From: Hsuehochloa calcarea
Taxonomy: Eukaryota; Streptophyta; Magnoliopsida; Poales; Poaceae
Length of the DNA: 64,000 nt
Direction: 5' to 3'
Assembly (NCBI GenBank): GCA_036346395.1
Contig: CM070601.1
Coordinates: 20,209,763-20,273,762, forward strand
A model generated the notes under the pieces. It was not told the origin of the DNA. It made no database searches and saw nothing but the letters and a program-made list of their open reading frames with translations. Position 1 is the stretch's first letter. Every line of letters starts with the position of its first letter. Positions 1 through 10,075 of the stretch are shown in pieces. The position numbers and the translations under genes are program-made.

Positions 1-344
1 CGTGACCATGCGTACCAAGCTTTCAATTTGCTATTTCGTTGCGACGAATACTATTTTCGTAATAAAACATCACAAATGTGCTATTTGTGCAAAAAAAATC
101 CAATTAATCTTAATGTAATTAGTCAACTTAATTAATATGTAATGAGCGTGTTTATTTTGTTGTCCGAACGGCTAGGCGGTCGAGGGGCTCGAGCGCACGT
201 GGGAGGGGCGGACCCGGCCCTTCCGCGCGCGGGACGTTCGGACGACATCGGCTTCTCCGCACGCGGGACGGACGGCTAAGGTTGCGTGGCGCAACGTCGC
301 ACGTCCGTTCTTCTTCCCGTACGAGATTAGCTCTTGCGACGCCA
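1..344. other. intergenic flank, no gene seen
   Basis: AT-rich for the first 150 bases, then GC-rich. A CACGTG G-box-like hexamer lies at 196-201. The minus-strand open frame across 152-439 has no recognisable domain and is not conserved in the paralogous copy at 50 kb, whose similarity to this locus begins only near 345. No gene is supported. Confidence 0.5.
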
Positions 345-810
345 TATATGCTTATCCACAGCTCGACGGACCCAGCATTCGCGACGAAGAAAGCAAAAGC
401 TGCAGCATCAGCGTGATACGATCGATGCATGAAATCCAATCACTGGCAAAGATTAGCGAGTGTCCTCGAGATTTCCACTACTACATTAGCAGTGCTAGCT
501 TGTCATCCATCCAAGGCAGCGAGCTAGTTGGCACGAACACTAATACGTGGAAAGAACACCACGGGCCCACGGACCGACCACCTAGACTATCCGGACATCC
601 TACTGAGTCAGTGACACGCCGTCACATGAATCCAATTCAGTGACACTGGGCCCAGAAAGTTCCTACCCCACTTGTCACTGAAGCGTGTTTGCTCCTAGGG
701 CTAGGAGCGGAGCCCCGCCTCCTGGGCGGTGGGACCCCAACGCGCGCTTTGGGACCCACCATCTTTCGCTCGTTTCCCACCTGCTAAGCTCTGCTCACGC
801 AGTCGCCGCC

Positions 811-817
811 TATTTAA
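811..817 (+). promoter_or_regulatory. TATA-like box of copy A gene
   Basis: TATTTAA about 105 bases upstream of the conserved ATG. The paralogue has TATTTA at the equivalent place (54,415). The surrounding 100 bases are conserved between the copies. Confidence 0.5.
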
Positions 818-920
818 TTATGCGCTGCAGTGCCACCTCGCCGGACAAAGAATCCACATACCTCTCCCTCTCCTGTCACCACCAAGTAGTCCAGTAGACA
901 CCGCCGGAATGGCCTCGCCG

Positions 921-1163
921 ATGGCCACCAAGAGCTGCCAGGTTCAAGCTCCGGCCATGTCCGCTGCGGCAGAGCGTGCGATCGGCGGCAGGGCGCCGAC
1001 GGGGAGCCTGCCGCCGCCGCCGCCGCGGAGGGGCCAGATCAAGGAGAAGATCATCAAGGACGTCGTCGACGCAGTCGCTAACATAGCCGCGGGACTCGTC
1101 CGCGCCTACAATAACGGAGCCGGAGGCGGCCTTCCCGTCGCCGACGATGCCGACGGGAAGTGA
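921..1163 (+). CDS. small basic grass protein, copy A (80 aa)
   Basis: Single-exon frame of 80 residues. The start chosen is the ATG at 921, because the upstream in-frame ATG at 909 is lost in copy B (ATG changed to ATC) while this one is kept. The N-terminal half is low complexity (Ala, Pro, Gly), followed by a short proline run and the core PRRGQIKEKIIKDVVDAV (about residues 35-52), then an amphipathic AAGLVRAY segment and a Gly-rich acidic tail. The frame is preserved against copy B although indels occur, all in multiples of three, which supports a real protein. I recall small grass proteins of unknown function with a similar proline/RGQ(I/V)K core, but that is memory, not a search. No signal peptide or membrane span is evident. 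Function unknown. Confidence 0.65.
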   Translation: MATKSCQVQAPAMSAAAERAIGGRAPTGSLPPPPPRRGQIKEKIIKDVVDAVANIAAGLVRAYNNGAGGGLPVADDADGK

Positions 1164-1700
1164 ACAACGGAGAGAAGGAGAAGCCCCCTGTCCTCTTGCA
1201 TCCGCTCGATGTGCTCGGCCCTCTGCTGCTTATATGTGCTCATTTTAGTGCGCGCAGCAGAGGCCGGAGCAAAAATAATCAAGAACTTGTTGTTAATCCC
1301 TGCCTTTTGTCGGTCATGGATGGGTTAGTTGCCTTATTAGAGCAAGCAACTGATCCATCCGTAGTTCTAGCGTTTGCTCCCTCTTGTTCTTGTTGTGATC
1401 TTCTTGTTGGTGGTTAAGCCTCAGCCGTTCGGGAGGTTACTAAGGTTTTTTAAGTAATAACCTCCTGTTGCTGCTGCCGCTGCATTTTATTTTTCTTCTA
1501 GTCTTGGTGTAAGTCTTCAACTTGTGTTGTTGTATAAGGTGTAGGAGGGGATCAGCAAGTATTATGATCTGGTCCTTCCTTCCTAGGCTCCTTGTGTACT
1601 AGTACTATGTATGTTTTGGTTCCTTGCTTGTGAAATTAAGCATTCTCTGTGAGAAACCTGTTTGGTGATTCGAAATTTCTGGTTCGGAGTTTTATCACTT
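1164..1700 (+). other. 3' UTR / 3' flank of copy A gene
   Basis: Highly similar to 54,751-55,300. The first 250 bases stay open in another frame in both copies, but that frame has no ATG near its beginning and most differences between the copies would change amino acids, so I read it as untranslated. T-rich stretches and GTTGT-rich runs follow, ending around the AATTAAGCATTCT run near 1,634, a plausible poly(A) area. Confidence 0.5.
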
Positions 1701-2245
1701 GCCTCTCTCACTGCATGACACTTGACCTGCAAAAAAGGTTATTCTTTCTACGGTGCTTAACCTGCGAAAAAGGTAATTCTTTCTACGGTGCTCTAGTATT
1801 TGTGCAATTTCTAATTAATAAGCAGTGTTAAGTCACTAACCTCCCAGCTCATCACCGGATCAAGTTGCCGGTCCAAGTCGCCGCCCCAGTTAATACTATC
1901 TGCCGAACCCAAATATCCTATCCAGCACGTGGACGTGGCTCACCAGTAGAACTGTAGAACACTTCGCTCGACCGTTTCCGGAGTTAGACTTGCTTCCCCC
2001 CAAGTCGCCACACGGTTTCGTGTATGGCTTGGTCGCTCGTCACCGGATCAAGTTACCGGTCCAATGCAAGCTCAGGATTTCAAAGTTTACGGCTTGCGCG
2101 GCTGCGCCTCCTCGCACGATGCTTCGAAAGCAAGTAGTTTGGAGAGCAATGTTGTGCAGTTTTGCAAACAAGTGTATGCTTCTTGAATTTGGAAATGATG
2201 TTCTCAATCTCAACGGGCTTTTCCATCAAAAACAGGCTTTCCTCA

Positions 2246-2731
2246 GGTTCATTCAGTTCGTCTGCATCATCACCAGCTCCTCTTCGGTCCCATTGGAAGT
2301 TGATGAACTTGGACCGTTGATTCTGATTTTTCTTTTCTTTTGCCGTCATAGACCAGCATGCATTTGATTTCATATTTTGCCAACTACCAAATTCGCACAG
2401 CAACCATAACTGAGTTAAGCAGTTGACAGTTGATCAGATGTTCAAATGTTATCTATTATCTAATAAATGCTCATGATAAGTGGTCAGAAGGTCTAAGAAA
2501 AAAAGACAGAAATTCAAATAATTCTCAGAAAAAAGAAAAACATCATACCCTTAATTTGCTAGACCCTAATTATGTTAACATATCATAACCGATGGATACT
2601 AGCTAAAAAAAGAGAAATACGTTAGAAATTATCAGAAAAAAACATCTAGCCATTAATGAAGTGAACCCTAATTAAAGTAGACTACATCAGCCATCGGATG
2701 TTATTGCTTAGAGATATTACTTTGTAATTTA
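2246..2731. other. AT-rich spacer up to the CACTA element
   Basis: No gene. Two imperfect copies of a stretch containing TCAGAAAAAA, then CCCTAATTA, occur at about 2,524-2,570 and 2,630-2,680. The CACTA target site TTA ends this spacer at 2,731. Confidence 0.5.
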
Positions 2732-2753
2732 CACTACCGGAAAGCTGTAATAT

Positions 2754-2980
2754 GCCGAGTGTCTGGAGTTTTGCCGAGTGCAATCTATTACCGAGTGCCT
2801 CCATGGTCACACTCAGCGAAAATTAAACACTCGGCAAAAGACACTCTTTGCCGAGTGTTGCCAATAAAACACTCGGCAAACATAAAACACTCGGCACCAA
2901 CAGCCTCCGTTAGATGTCAGTCGCCGCCGTTAAAACTTTGCCGAGTGTCTGGAGCCGTTAAAACTTTGCCGAGTGTCGGC
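2754..2980. repeat. left subterminal GCCGAGTG repeats of CACTA
   Basis: At least eight copies of GCCGAGTG or CACTCGGC in both orientations within 230 bases of the left terminus, spaced 15-40 bases apart. They match the array at the right end (7,982-8,396). Confidence 0.9.
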
Positions 2981-3796
2981 AAAAAAATAAAAACCTTTTC
3001 CTTTCCTACCTTTCAAACTTTTTCTACTCTCCACATACAACATATGGTACTCCATGTTAAAATTTGGTATATTTTTCTATTTGTTTGCTATAATTAATTA
3101 ATTAATTGCATTTCAAGCAATTTTTGAATCAAGTCAAATTTGAACGCAATTGATTCAAATAATATGAAAAATGAGTAGAAAATGATATTCATGTTATTCA
3201 GCCGGTTTGAGGCCTTACTCGTGAAATGAAAAGGAATTTGAACATCTTGTTTAGGAAACACGACCACGAACGTTTGGTAGAATGGTTTTAAATTTTTAAA
3301 AAGCAAACAAAGTCCGAAAATCATGAGATTTGTCAAGATGTCATGATATCATACGTGGAGGTCGTGGTTAAAAATTTATAAGATTTCGCATGAGTTGTCA
3401 CGCACGATGCTTACAAACCAAAGCATTTCAAGAAGAAGCGTAGAGTTGAGAAGGATTCTGAAGATTTGGAGTCAAAGTGACGGTCGAATTGTGGTTTGAC
3501 TACAAAAGTTTTTGTATAGGCAATAGACAAAAGAGATTGTTTCATGTGAAATTTTGGTAATTTTTCGGATCCGTTTGATAATTTTAATTTTTAAACTGCA
3601 ATTATAGAATTTTAAATGATATAAATTGAATTTGAGCTATAATTGCATGAAATAATGGTCTAATGTTCGTAGAAGCATCGAATATGCATTGTTGAGTGAA
3701 TTTGACAAGGTATTTTCGAAGTACATTCGAACAAATTTGTAAAACACGTTATGGAAAAGAAAGAGAGGAAATGAAGTTTTATTAAAAAAAATTGTT

Positions 3797-3905
3797 TGTC
3801 GAGTGCCTTGCGGCGACACTCGGCAAATGAGGTGTTTGCCGAGTGCCTTGTGGGCGACACTCGGCAAAGGAGGGCTTTGCCGAGTGCCGTCGGGCACTCG
3901 GCAAA
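3797..3905. repeat. internal cluster of CACTA subterminal motifs
   Basis: A second dense cluster of CGAGTGCC/CACTCGGC about 1.07 kb inside the left end, separated from the terminal cluster by 800 bases of AT-rich sequence without the motif. Either the subterminal region was split by an insertion or it is naturally bipartite. Confidence 0.8.
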
Positions 3906-3924
3906 CAATCCACATAATAAACGG

Positions 3925-4350
3925 CCCGCGCACGCCACACACGCAACATCACACCGCCGCGCCGCCCGCTTCGCGCCCGCGCCCGCTGCGCCCCGCCGCC
4001 CTTCGCCGCTGCCCGCCGCCGCGCGCCAGCGCCCGCGCCCGCATGCGCGCCGCCGCGCCGCGCCCGCCGCCGCCGCGCGCGCCGCCACGCCCGCCCGCCC
4101 GCCGCCGCCCGCGCCCACGCGCCACGCCCCGCCTTCGCCGCGCGCTGCCGCGCACGCGCGCCGCCGCCCGCCGCCACGCCGCGCCGCCGCCCGCCCCCCG
4201 CCGCCCCGCCGCCGCCGCCCGCCCATGCGCCGCGCGCTTCGCGCCCGCGCCGCCGCGCTTCACGCGCCCCCGCGCCGCCGCAAGCCGCCGCGCCGCGCGC
4301 CACATCGCCTTCCGCCGCCGACGATTTCTTCTCCGCCGCCACCTCTTCAC
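3925..4350. other. extreme GC-rich low-complexity tract in CACTA
   Basis: About 400 bases composed almost only of CGCCG, GCGCC and related runs, with very high CpG. It opens long frames on both strands that encode only Arg/Ala/Pro/Gly simple sequence. Its place just upstream of the transposase remnant suggests a CpG-island-like promoter or leader region of the element. Confidence 0.6.
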
Positions 4351-4720
4351 CGACATCGACGGCGACAACTCCTCCACTCCACTGCGGCTCCTCCTCTGCT
4401 TCTTCTTCATCTACTACTCGCTCGCTCGGTTTACCCCCAATCTCTCTTCCTCTCTTGTTACTTTTCTTAATCAATGCTCTAATTTCTGTTAATTGTGCAC
4501 TGTTAATTATACAACTGTGATTTGTGAACTGTGAATGTTAGTCTGGTTCTGTGATGTTGGTGAATTATGAACTGTGATGGATGCTTGTGATTGTGCTATG
4601 TTAATTTGTTCAAGAAGCGCAATTGCCTGCATTACCGATAGTTTGATTACAGTCATCTTTGTTGATGTTGCGATCTTTGTATTAGTTAAATGTGGTGTGA
4701 TTAGTTTGTGTTAGTAATTG

Positions 4721-4764
4721 TCATTGAATAATCTATGTTTAGGTCATTGAATAATCTATGTTTA
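4721..4764 (+). repeat. 21-bp direct duplication
   Basis: TCATTGAATAATCTATGTTTA occurs at 4,721-4,741 and again at 4,744-4,764, separated by two bases. It sits right at the 5' edge of the transposase remnant frame. Confidence 0.85.
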
Positions 4765-5538
4765 TGTGGTGCCGAGTTGAGACAGGTTGCCGATGGCTGT
4801 GCCTATAGGGTAAGCTCATTTACCTGTTATGACGTGAATGGATATCGCTTTCACACAACAAGACATGAGCAGAGTCGGCCCAATCGAAGAACCACAAATA
4901 CCGGAGTTTTTACGCCTGGCCTTGATGGGGTCGAGTATTATGGAAGAATTGAAGAAATATACGAACTCACGTTTCATGGTTGCAAACCTCTTAATCCTGT
5001 CATATTCAAATGCCATTGGTTTGATCCTGAAGTAACGAGACGGACCCCTAATCTTGGGCTAGTCGAATTGACACCATCCGTCTTACCAGGAGACGATGTG
5101 TATATTGTGGCTCAACAGGCCACGCAAGTTTATTATCTCTTATACCCGTGCCAAAAAGACGACCGTCTTAAGGCTTGGGATGTTGTGTACAAGGTATCGC
5201 CACACGGTAAACTACCTGTCCCAAACAATGAAGATTACAACTTTGACCCAAACACATATGACGGAGAGTTCTTTCAAGAAGAGGGGCTAGAAGGGAGTTT
5301 TGAGATAGACTTAACCGAAGCGATCGGAATGGAAGTAGACAATGAAAGGGTTGTTGACGAGGACGCTGGAGATGAGGTTCAAAATGTGAAGGACTTAGAA
5401 TTACTTCAGCGATTACATTTAGGCAATGACAGTGATGACAACATTGCTCCTTCGAATAGTGTTGATTATATGGACATGGCTGATAGTGATGATGAGACTT
5501 ATGATCCAGCTAATCCCGATCATTCTAATTATTTCTAA
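4735..5538 (+). pseudogene. CACTA TNP2 transposase, C-terminal (DUF4216) remnant
   Basis: An open frame of 267 codons that carries only the end of a TNP2-type transposase, a family of roughly 1,000 residues. The visible region has the DUF4216 pattern: NGYRFHT near residue 37, then an Asn-Thr-Gly-Val, YYGRIEEIYEL at about 70-80, and FKCHWFDP around 90-97. An acidic Asp/Glu-rich tail ends in NPDHSNYF. The N-terminal zinc-binding and catalytic region is absent upstream, replaced by the GC-rich tract, so this is a deletion product and not a working transposase. The first residues before about 20 are probably not original coding sequence. The frame itself has no stop. Confidence 0.85.
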
Positions 5539-5645
5539 TACATGTAATACTTTGTTATTTTCTAATTACGTTTTGTTTATTTTGCATCTCTTTCTAAGTA
5601 CGTCTTGTTTATCTGTGCTTATTGGTTTACTCTTTTTAATTGCAG

Positions 5646-7790
5646 GTGATTGAACAAAGATGGTGGGCGGTATGAGGAACGTAAGGTCGCTTTACCAAAG
5701 ACGGCCCGATCACCGTGGCGATCGGGGCGCAGAGTAGGAGGAGCGGGAGGAGCAGCAGGAGGCGGAGGAGCAGGAGCACTCTTGAGGGGGCGGGAGGAGG
5801 AGCAGGAGCACTCTTGAGGGGAGCGGGAGGAGGAGCGGGAGCAGGAGGAGGAGGAGGAGGAGGAGGCGGCAGGGGGTTCCGCTTCCTCTGGTTCGTCGGG
5901 TGTCTGGTTGCGAGGTCCCTCGACCCTCCCGAGGCGACCGATACCTCGTGAGAGATGCCCGCTGATTCAACCCACTGGGGCTAGGTAAGTAACTTTAGAT
6001 GTTATCACTACTTTTTCATTTGATATGTTGAAAATCACAATAGAAACTAATAATTTATCTTAATCACTTGGGCGGGGTTGGACGCTTGTGGTCGCGGTGA
6101 TCACAAACGCCATGTCAATGGCATCCAGGTCTTTGTGCAAAGCTACACTTCCCTGGCTTGGTTGCGTTTGGCGGAGGGCAGGAGCCGGCCTACACGTGGG
6201 ACCACTACGTCGCCTTCCCCGATTTACCAGATCGGGATGGCAGGGTATTCGCCAACAAGGCGGCGCGGGTGACGGCCGAGCTGTGGGTAAGTCTTCCTCG
6301 CACTACATTGCTCAATACATCGCATTCATTGGACATTCTTGAAATAATGATCGGATACATCGCATCTATATGCGTGATTTCTTCGATGCCGGGAGGATAT
6401 GAGGCCAAGGCGGCTAGTGTGGCTCACAAAGCCTGTTATAAACTCGTGAAGGACATGCATTACGAGGCACGCGTCCAGGCCATCATAACATACAACGCTA
6501 CCTACCTTGGTTCGAAGATCAACAAAACTCAAGCAAGAAACATGAGGCTGACCCGGGAAGAATACATACAGGTAAATATAGAACATTAATACTAATTTTT
6601 TCTGAGATTAAGTACGCTTAATTTGATCTTCTTATATGTCATATACTTGATGACGTGTAGGTGCCTCCGTGGTGGTGCGCCCGAAGATCTCGATCTTTGA
6701 GCACGATGGTGGACAAGTGGTGCGCCGCCGAGTGGGAGGAGACGCACAACGCTTGCCGGGAGCGGCGTTTGATGATGCCAGGTGCACCACACCATCAAGG
6801 CAACCGTAGCCTCGACGAATTCGCGGCTACATGGGTACGCGAATTCATTTCTTTATTATAACGCTCAATTCTGCATAATTTCTAATCATCTTGCTGTTTT
6901 TTTCGCAGTCGTCGTCACATGGTGGCCAGCCTTGCTCCCAGTTCAAGGCATGGGCTTTGGCCCACAAGGGCAAGGCGACGTCCGACGTCGACTACAACCC
7001 GGAGGACCCGCCCTCGGTGTACAGCAATGCGACCGTCCACAGCCGCCTCAGTGAGTACACATCGATGGCAAGGGCGGTCCATGGGCCAGAGTACGATCCG
7101 AGCACCCAGGATCTTGATGGAGAAGTCGTCATGAGGGTGGGAGGAGGCAAGAAGCATGGGCGGTACTGGATTGGCGACAACACACTCGACACGGCCACTA
7201 CTCCCACTCTCTCCCAGATTCGATCAAGGAGCACGAGCTCAAGCCCGGCCATACGCCCACGGCGGGACACTGCACGGTCCGGATGGAGGCACTCCAGGTT
7301 ATTTCTGTTTTTTCGTCGTTCATTAATTTTTACATACCTTTGCTTTGCATTGTAACATTGGGGTGGAATATTGTAGGCCCAAATGGAAGAAGAGAAGAGG
7401 CTACGGAGGAGATGGCGGCGAGGATGGAGGCCGATTGGCGAGAGGAATGAGGCCGATCGGCGAGGAATGGGCCGAGGCGGAGGATGGAGCAGATGTTTTA
7501 GTGGATGCAAAGTCTTGGCGAGAGGATGGGTCAACCTCGCCACCGAGCTATTCCTCCTCCACCTCCTCCCGCAACTACTCCCGTGAGTTTGCCTTCTCTA
7601 CCTTAAGCTCTTTACTTACCATGTTTATTGCTTTCGCTTGTGCTTTGCTTTACCTTAAATCTTGTCTCACACATGCAATCTCTTCTCCTTTGTGCAGAAT
7701 CAATCGGTGGCTTCGAATGATGTGCCTCGTGACTCATCACATCAGTCGGGGTGGCCAACTTGGTGAAATATGGACTATATGTGATATATT
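5646..7790 (+). pseudogene. CACTA second gene, Ptta/En/Spm (Transposase_24-like), multi-exon
   Basis: Successive exon-like blocks with consensus splice borders: 5,646-5,984 (Glu/Gly/Arg-rich, with stops), about 6,080-6,286, about 6,395-6,571, 6,661-6,834, 6,909-7,297, 7,377-7,582 and 7,698-7,780. Donors read GTAAGT, GTAAAT, GTACGC, GTTATT and GTGAGT, each followed later by an AG acceptor. Recognisable family segments are KDMHYEARVQAI with the following LGSKINKTQAR and LTREEY (third block), then CAAEWEETHNACRERR with PGAPHHQG (fourth block), then SQFKAWALAHKGK (fifth block). These are features of the plant Ptta/En/Spm-type transposon protein. Stops in the first block and frame mismatches make it likely non-functional. 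Confidence 0.75.
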
Positions 7791-7935
7791 GTGACTTGTG
7801 ATATGTGATATATTGTGACTTGTGGTGATATATGTGATATATTGTGACTTGTGGTGATATATGTGATATATTGTGGACTATATGTGATTACTTGTGGTTA
7901 TTACTTGTTGATATATCTATGATATTGTGACTTGT
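7770..7935 (+). repeat. TGATATATTGTGACTTG tandem repeat
   Basis: Five to six imperfect units built from TGATATATTGTGACTTGTG, period about 23-29 bases, just downstream of the last exon of the CACTA second gene. It is probably part of the 3' untranslated region. Confidence 0.85.
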
Positions 7936-7981
7936 TTGAGTGGGGTGCAATAAACAATTAAAATGGTCAGTTTTTGGCCAC

Positions 7982-8396
7982 TTTGCCGTGTGTTACACTT
8001 TGCCGAGTGTCATGGTAAAAACACTCGGCAAAGTAACGTTTCTGAGCATTCTGGGAACATAGTTTGCCGAGTGTTTAATCTTTGCCGAGTGTCATGGTAA
8101 AAACACTCGGCAAAATGGAAGGCATTGCCGAGTGCCATTCCGTCCTGGCACTCGGCAAACGACGCTGTCACCGTGTTTTTACCGTCCACCACCTTTTTTT
8201 GCCGAGGGTCGGTTCGGCACTCGGCAAAGCCGTTACCGAGTGCTCGATGAAAAGCACTCGGCAAAGAGCTTTTTGCCGTCAGAAACTATGCCGTGTGAGA
8301 TATGCCGTGGGTGGCACTCGCAAAGCCTTTGCCGAGTGTTTCTCGTGCTTTGTCAAGTGCCACCGGCACTCGGCAAAGTTGCTGAGCCCGGTAGTG
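7982..8396. repeat. right subterminal GCCGAGTG repeats of CACTA
   Basis: At least a dozen GCCGAGTG/CACTCGGC motifs in alternating orientation, many paired as short palindromes (for example GCCGAGTGTCATGG followed 20 bases later by ACACTCGGCAAA). The array ends at the CCGGTAGTG terminus. Confidence 0.9.
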
Positions 8397-8399
8397 TTA

Positions 8400-8879
8400 A
8401 AAACTAAAATCGAAAATAATCCTTATCAAAAGATAGTATCCTGATCGGATCCAAGATAGCACTGATCCTCCTCACGTATTGGGAAAAAAGAAGAAGAAAA
8501 AAGCCCAGAAGAGATCGGAAAAGAAAAAAGAAAAAGAAAAAGGCTAGGAGACTTGTACAGGAAATCAGGAACAATGCATGCACGTAAAAAGGAACGCAAC
8601 CTTCCTCGTGCCATGCATGCTACGCTCCCCACCCCCTTTTTTTTTCCTTCGCTCCAAACTTCCAATTATTCGTATAGATTGATCAGATCATTTTAACAGG
8701 CTATAGGAAGTTACGAATGACTTAAGTCTCATGATATTACAGTTGAATGTATCTATCTATTATCTTATTAATGTGTATATAGTCAAAAGAAGACACCACA
8801 TTCACTCTCAAGGTATAGACATAATTATGTTAACCGATGGAAAAAGAGAAAGATTTACACCGTCGATCGTATTGGGTTT
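8400..8879. other. spacer, no gene seen
   Basis: AT-rich with an A/G-rich run at 8,485-8,545. The minus-strand open frame at 8,426-8,665 is simple-sequence Phe/Leu/Ser and has no supporting features. Confidence 0.5.
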
Positions 8880-9575
8880 ATATTATAGCGTTCTATATTA
8901 AAATAAAGAGTACATGTCAAGTACAATAAAACTGAAATTTAGAATAAAAATCAACAATTTGATTTCCGTACAAACTCCTAAGTAAAAGAGTTCATGCCAA
9001 ACTAAATTTCGGGATTAAAATAAAATAAGCATTTAATTTTCATACGAATTCCAAATTACAATCCCTAAATTATTATAATTTGGGATAAGAAAAAAATAGA
9101 AATTAGATTTGTATAAAAAATCTAACAAAAAAAACCCTTAAAATTTGGAATAGAAAGAAAATAAAATTAGCAATTTGATTTCAATATGAATTCAGGTCAT
9201 TATAATTCAGAATAAAATTATACAATAATTAGCAATTAGATTTGTATACAAAATCCGACGAAAAACTGAAATTTGGAAAAAAAAAATAAAATAAAAGTAG
9301 TAATTTGATTTCAATACAAATTCCAAATTAAAATAATTAAATAACTGTAATTCAAAACTAAAAAAGCAAATGGATTTAGGTACGAATTCGAAGAAAAAGG
9401 AAAACAATTCGGAATAAAAAATAAAAGAAAATTCATAATTAGGTTTTTATACTAATTCCAAAGTAAAATCTCTGATTAACTAAAATTCAGAATAAATTAA
9501 ATAAATTTAGCAATTTAATTTGTACACGAACTCCAACAAAAATAACTAAAAATATTGAATAAAAATAAAATTTTA
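8880..9575 (+). repeat. degenerate AT-rich repeat array
   Basis: About nine diverged units, each about 60-80 bases, sharing the order AATAAAAnTTAGCAATT, then TGATTT, then TACnAATTCCAA. Clear examples begin near 8,943, 9,015, 9,085, 9,155, 9,220, 9,283, 9,355, 9,415 and 9,493. No coding content. Confidence 0.75.
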
Positions 9576-9616
9576 TAATGAGGGTGACACGATGGTGTCG
9601 GAGGAGACACAAAAGA

Positions 9617-10075
9617 GATCAGCAAGTATTGTGGTCCGGTCCTTCCTTCTTTGTTTCCTTGTGTACTAGTACTATGTATGTTTTGGATCCTTGCTTGTGA
9701 AATCAATTAAGCATTCTGTGTGAGAAACCTGTTCGGTGATTCGGAATTTCTGGTTCGGAGTTTTATCACTTAATTTTTCTTCTTGCCACTTACTGCATGA
9801 TACTTAACCTGCAAATTAAAAAGGTAATTCTTTCTACGGTGCTTTAGTATTTCTTCAGTTTCTAATTAATAGCAGTGTTAAGTCACTAACCTCCCTTCTC
9901 ATCTCCGGGTCAAGTTGCCAGTCCAAGTTGCCGCCCACGGTTAATACTCGAGGAGGAACAGCCATCTCCTTCGTGACAAAGGAAAACCACGATCTGCCGA
10001 ACCCAAATATCCAATGCAGCACGTGGCCCAGCTACCCGATTCCCTCGTAGCGAAGATTACTCCAGTAGAACAGGA
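9617..10075 (+). repeat. third, 3'-only copy (C) of the small-gene locus
   Basis: Begins abruptly at GATCAGCAAGTATT and follows the 3' flank of copies A (1,551 onward) and B (55,144 onward) through CTGCCGAACCCAAATATCC, then fades near 10,075. No coding part is present. It keeps the segment containing CCATCTCCTTCGTGACAAAG that copy A lacks, so C is closer to B in structure. Confidence 0.85.

Larger units (their letters stand above)
345..2245 (+). repeat. duplicated small-gene locus, copy A
   Basis: This block is repeated in the same orientation at 50,003-56,035 (copy B, split by insertions), and its 3' part again at 9,617-10,075 (copy C). The match covers upstream sequence, TATA region, coding region and a long 3' flank, ending near the run CTCAATCTCAAC at about 2,205-2,245. 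Copy A lacks a roughly 45-bp piece near 1,889 (ending with the sequence before CTGCCGAACCC) that both B and C keep, so A carries a private deletion. Differences between A and B are substitutions plus small indels, which points to an old duplication. Confidence 0.85.
2732..8396 (+). mobile_element. CACTA (En/Spm) DNA transposon, deletion derivative
   Basis: The element begins CACTACCGG at 2,732 and ends with its inverse CCGGTAGTG at 8,396. It is flanked by a perfect 3-bp direct repeat TTA (2,729-2,731 and 8,397-8,399), the CACTA target-duplication size. Both ends carry many direct and inverted copies of GCCGAGTG/CACTCGGC, the transposase-binding-type subterminal repeats. At 5,665 bp it is short for an autonomous member: only the C-terminal domain of the TNP2-type transposase remains, plus the second, intron-rich gene. 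It is probably immobile on its own but may be mobilised in trans, because both ends are intact. Confidence 0.95.

Noticed and set aside
1160..1417. 85-codon open frame in the 3' UTR of copy A, also open at 54,747-55,004
   Set aside because: It has no ATG at its beginning (it begins GTG), overlaps the stop of the real gene, and most differences between the copies are nonsynonymous. Probably untranslated sequence that happens to be open.
3660..4492. Several overlapping long frames on both strands in the GC-rich tract
   Set aside because: Products are pure Ala/Arg/Pro/Gly simple sequence. Stop codons are rare in such GC-rich DNA, so openness means nothing.
5710..5970. Minus-strand Leu/Pro/Ser/Arg-rich frame
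   Set aside because: Mirror of the Gly/Arg/Glu simple-sequence first block of the CACTA second gene; no domain.
2754..8396. Regular GCCGAGTG repeats considered as a CRISPR-like array
   Set aside because: Motifs occur in both orientations, with irregular spacing, and lie just inside CACTACCGG termini with a TTA duplication. They are CACTA subterminal repeats.
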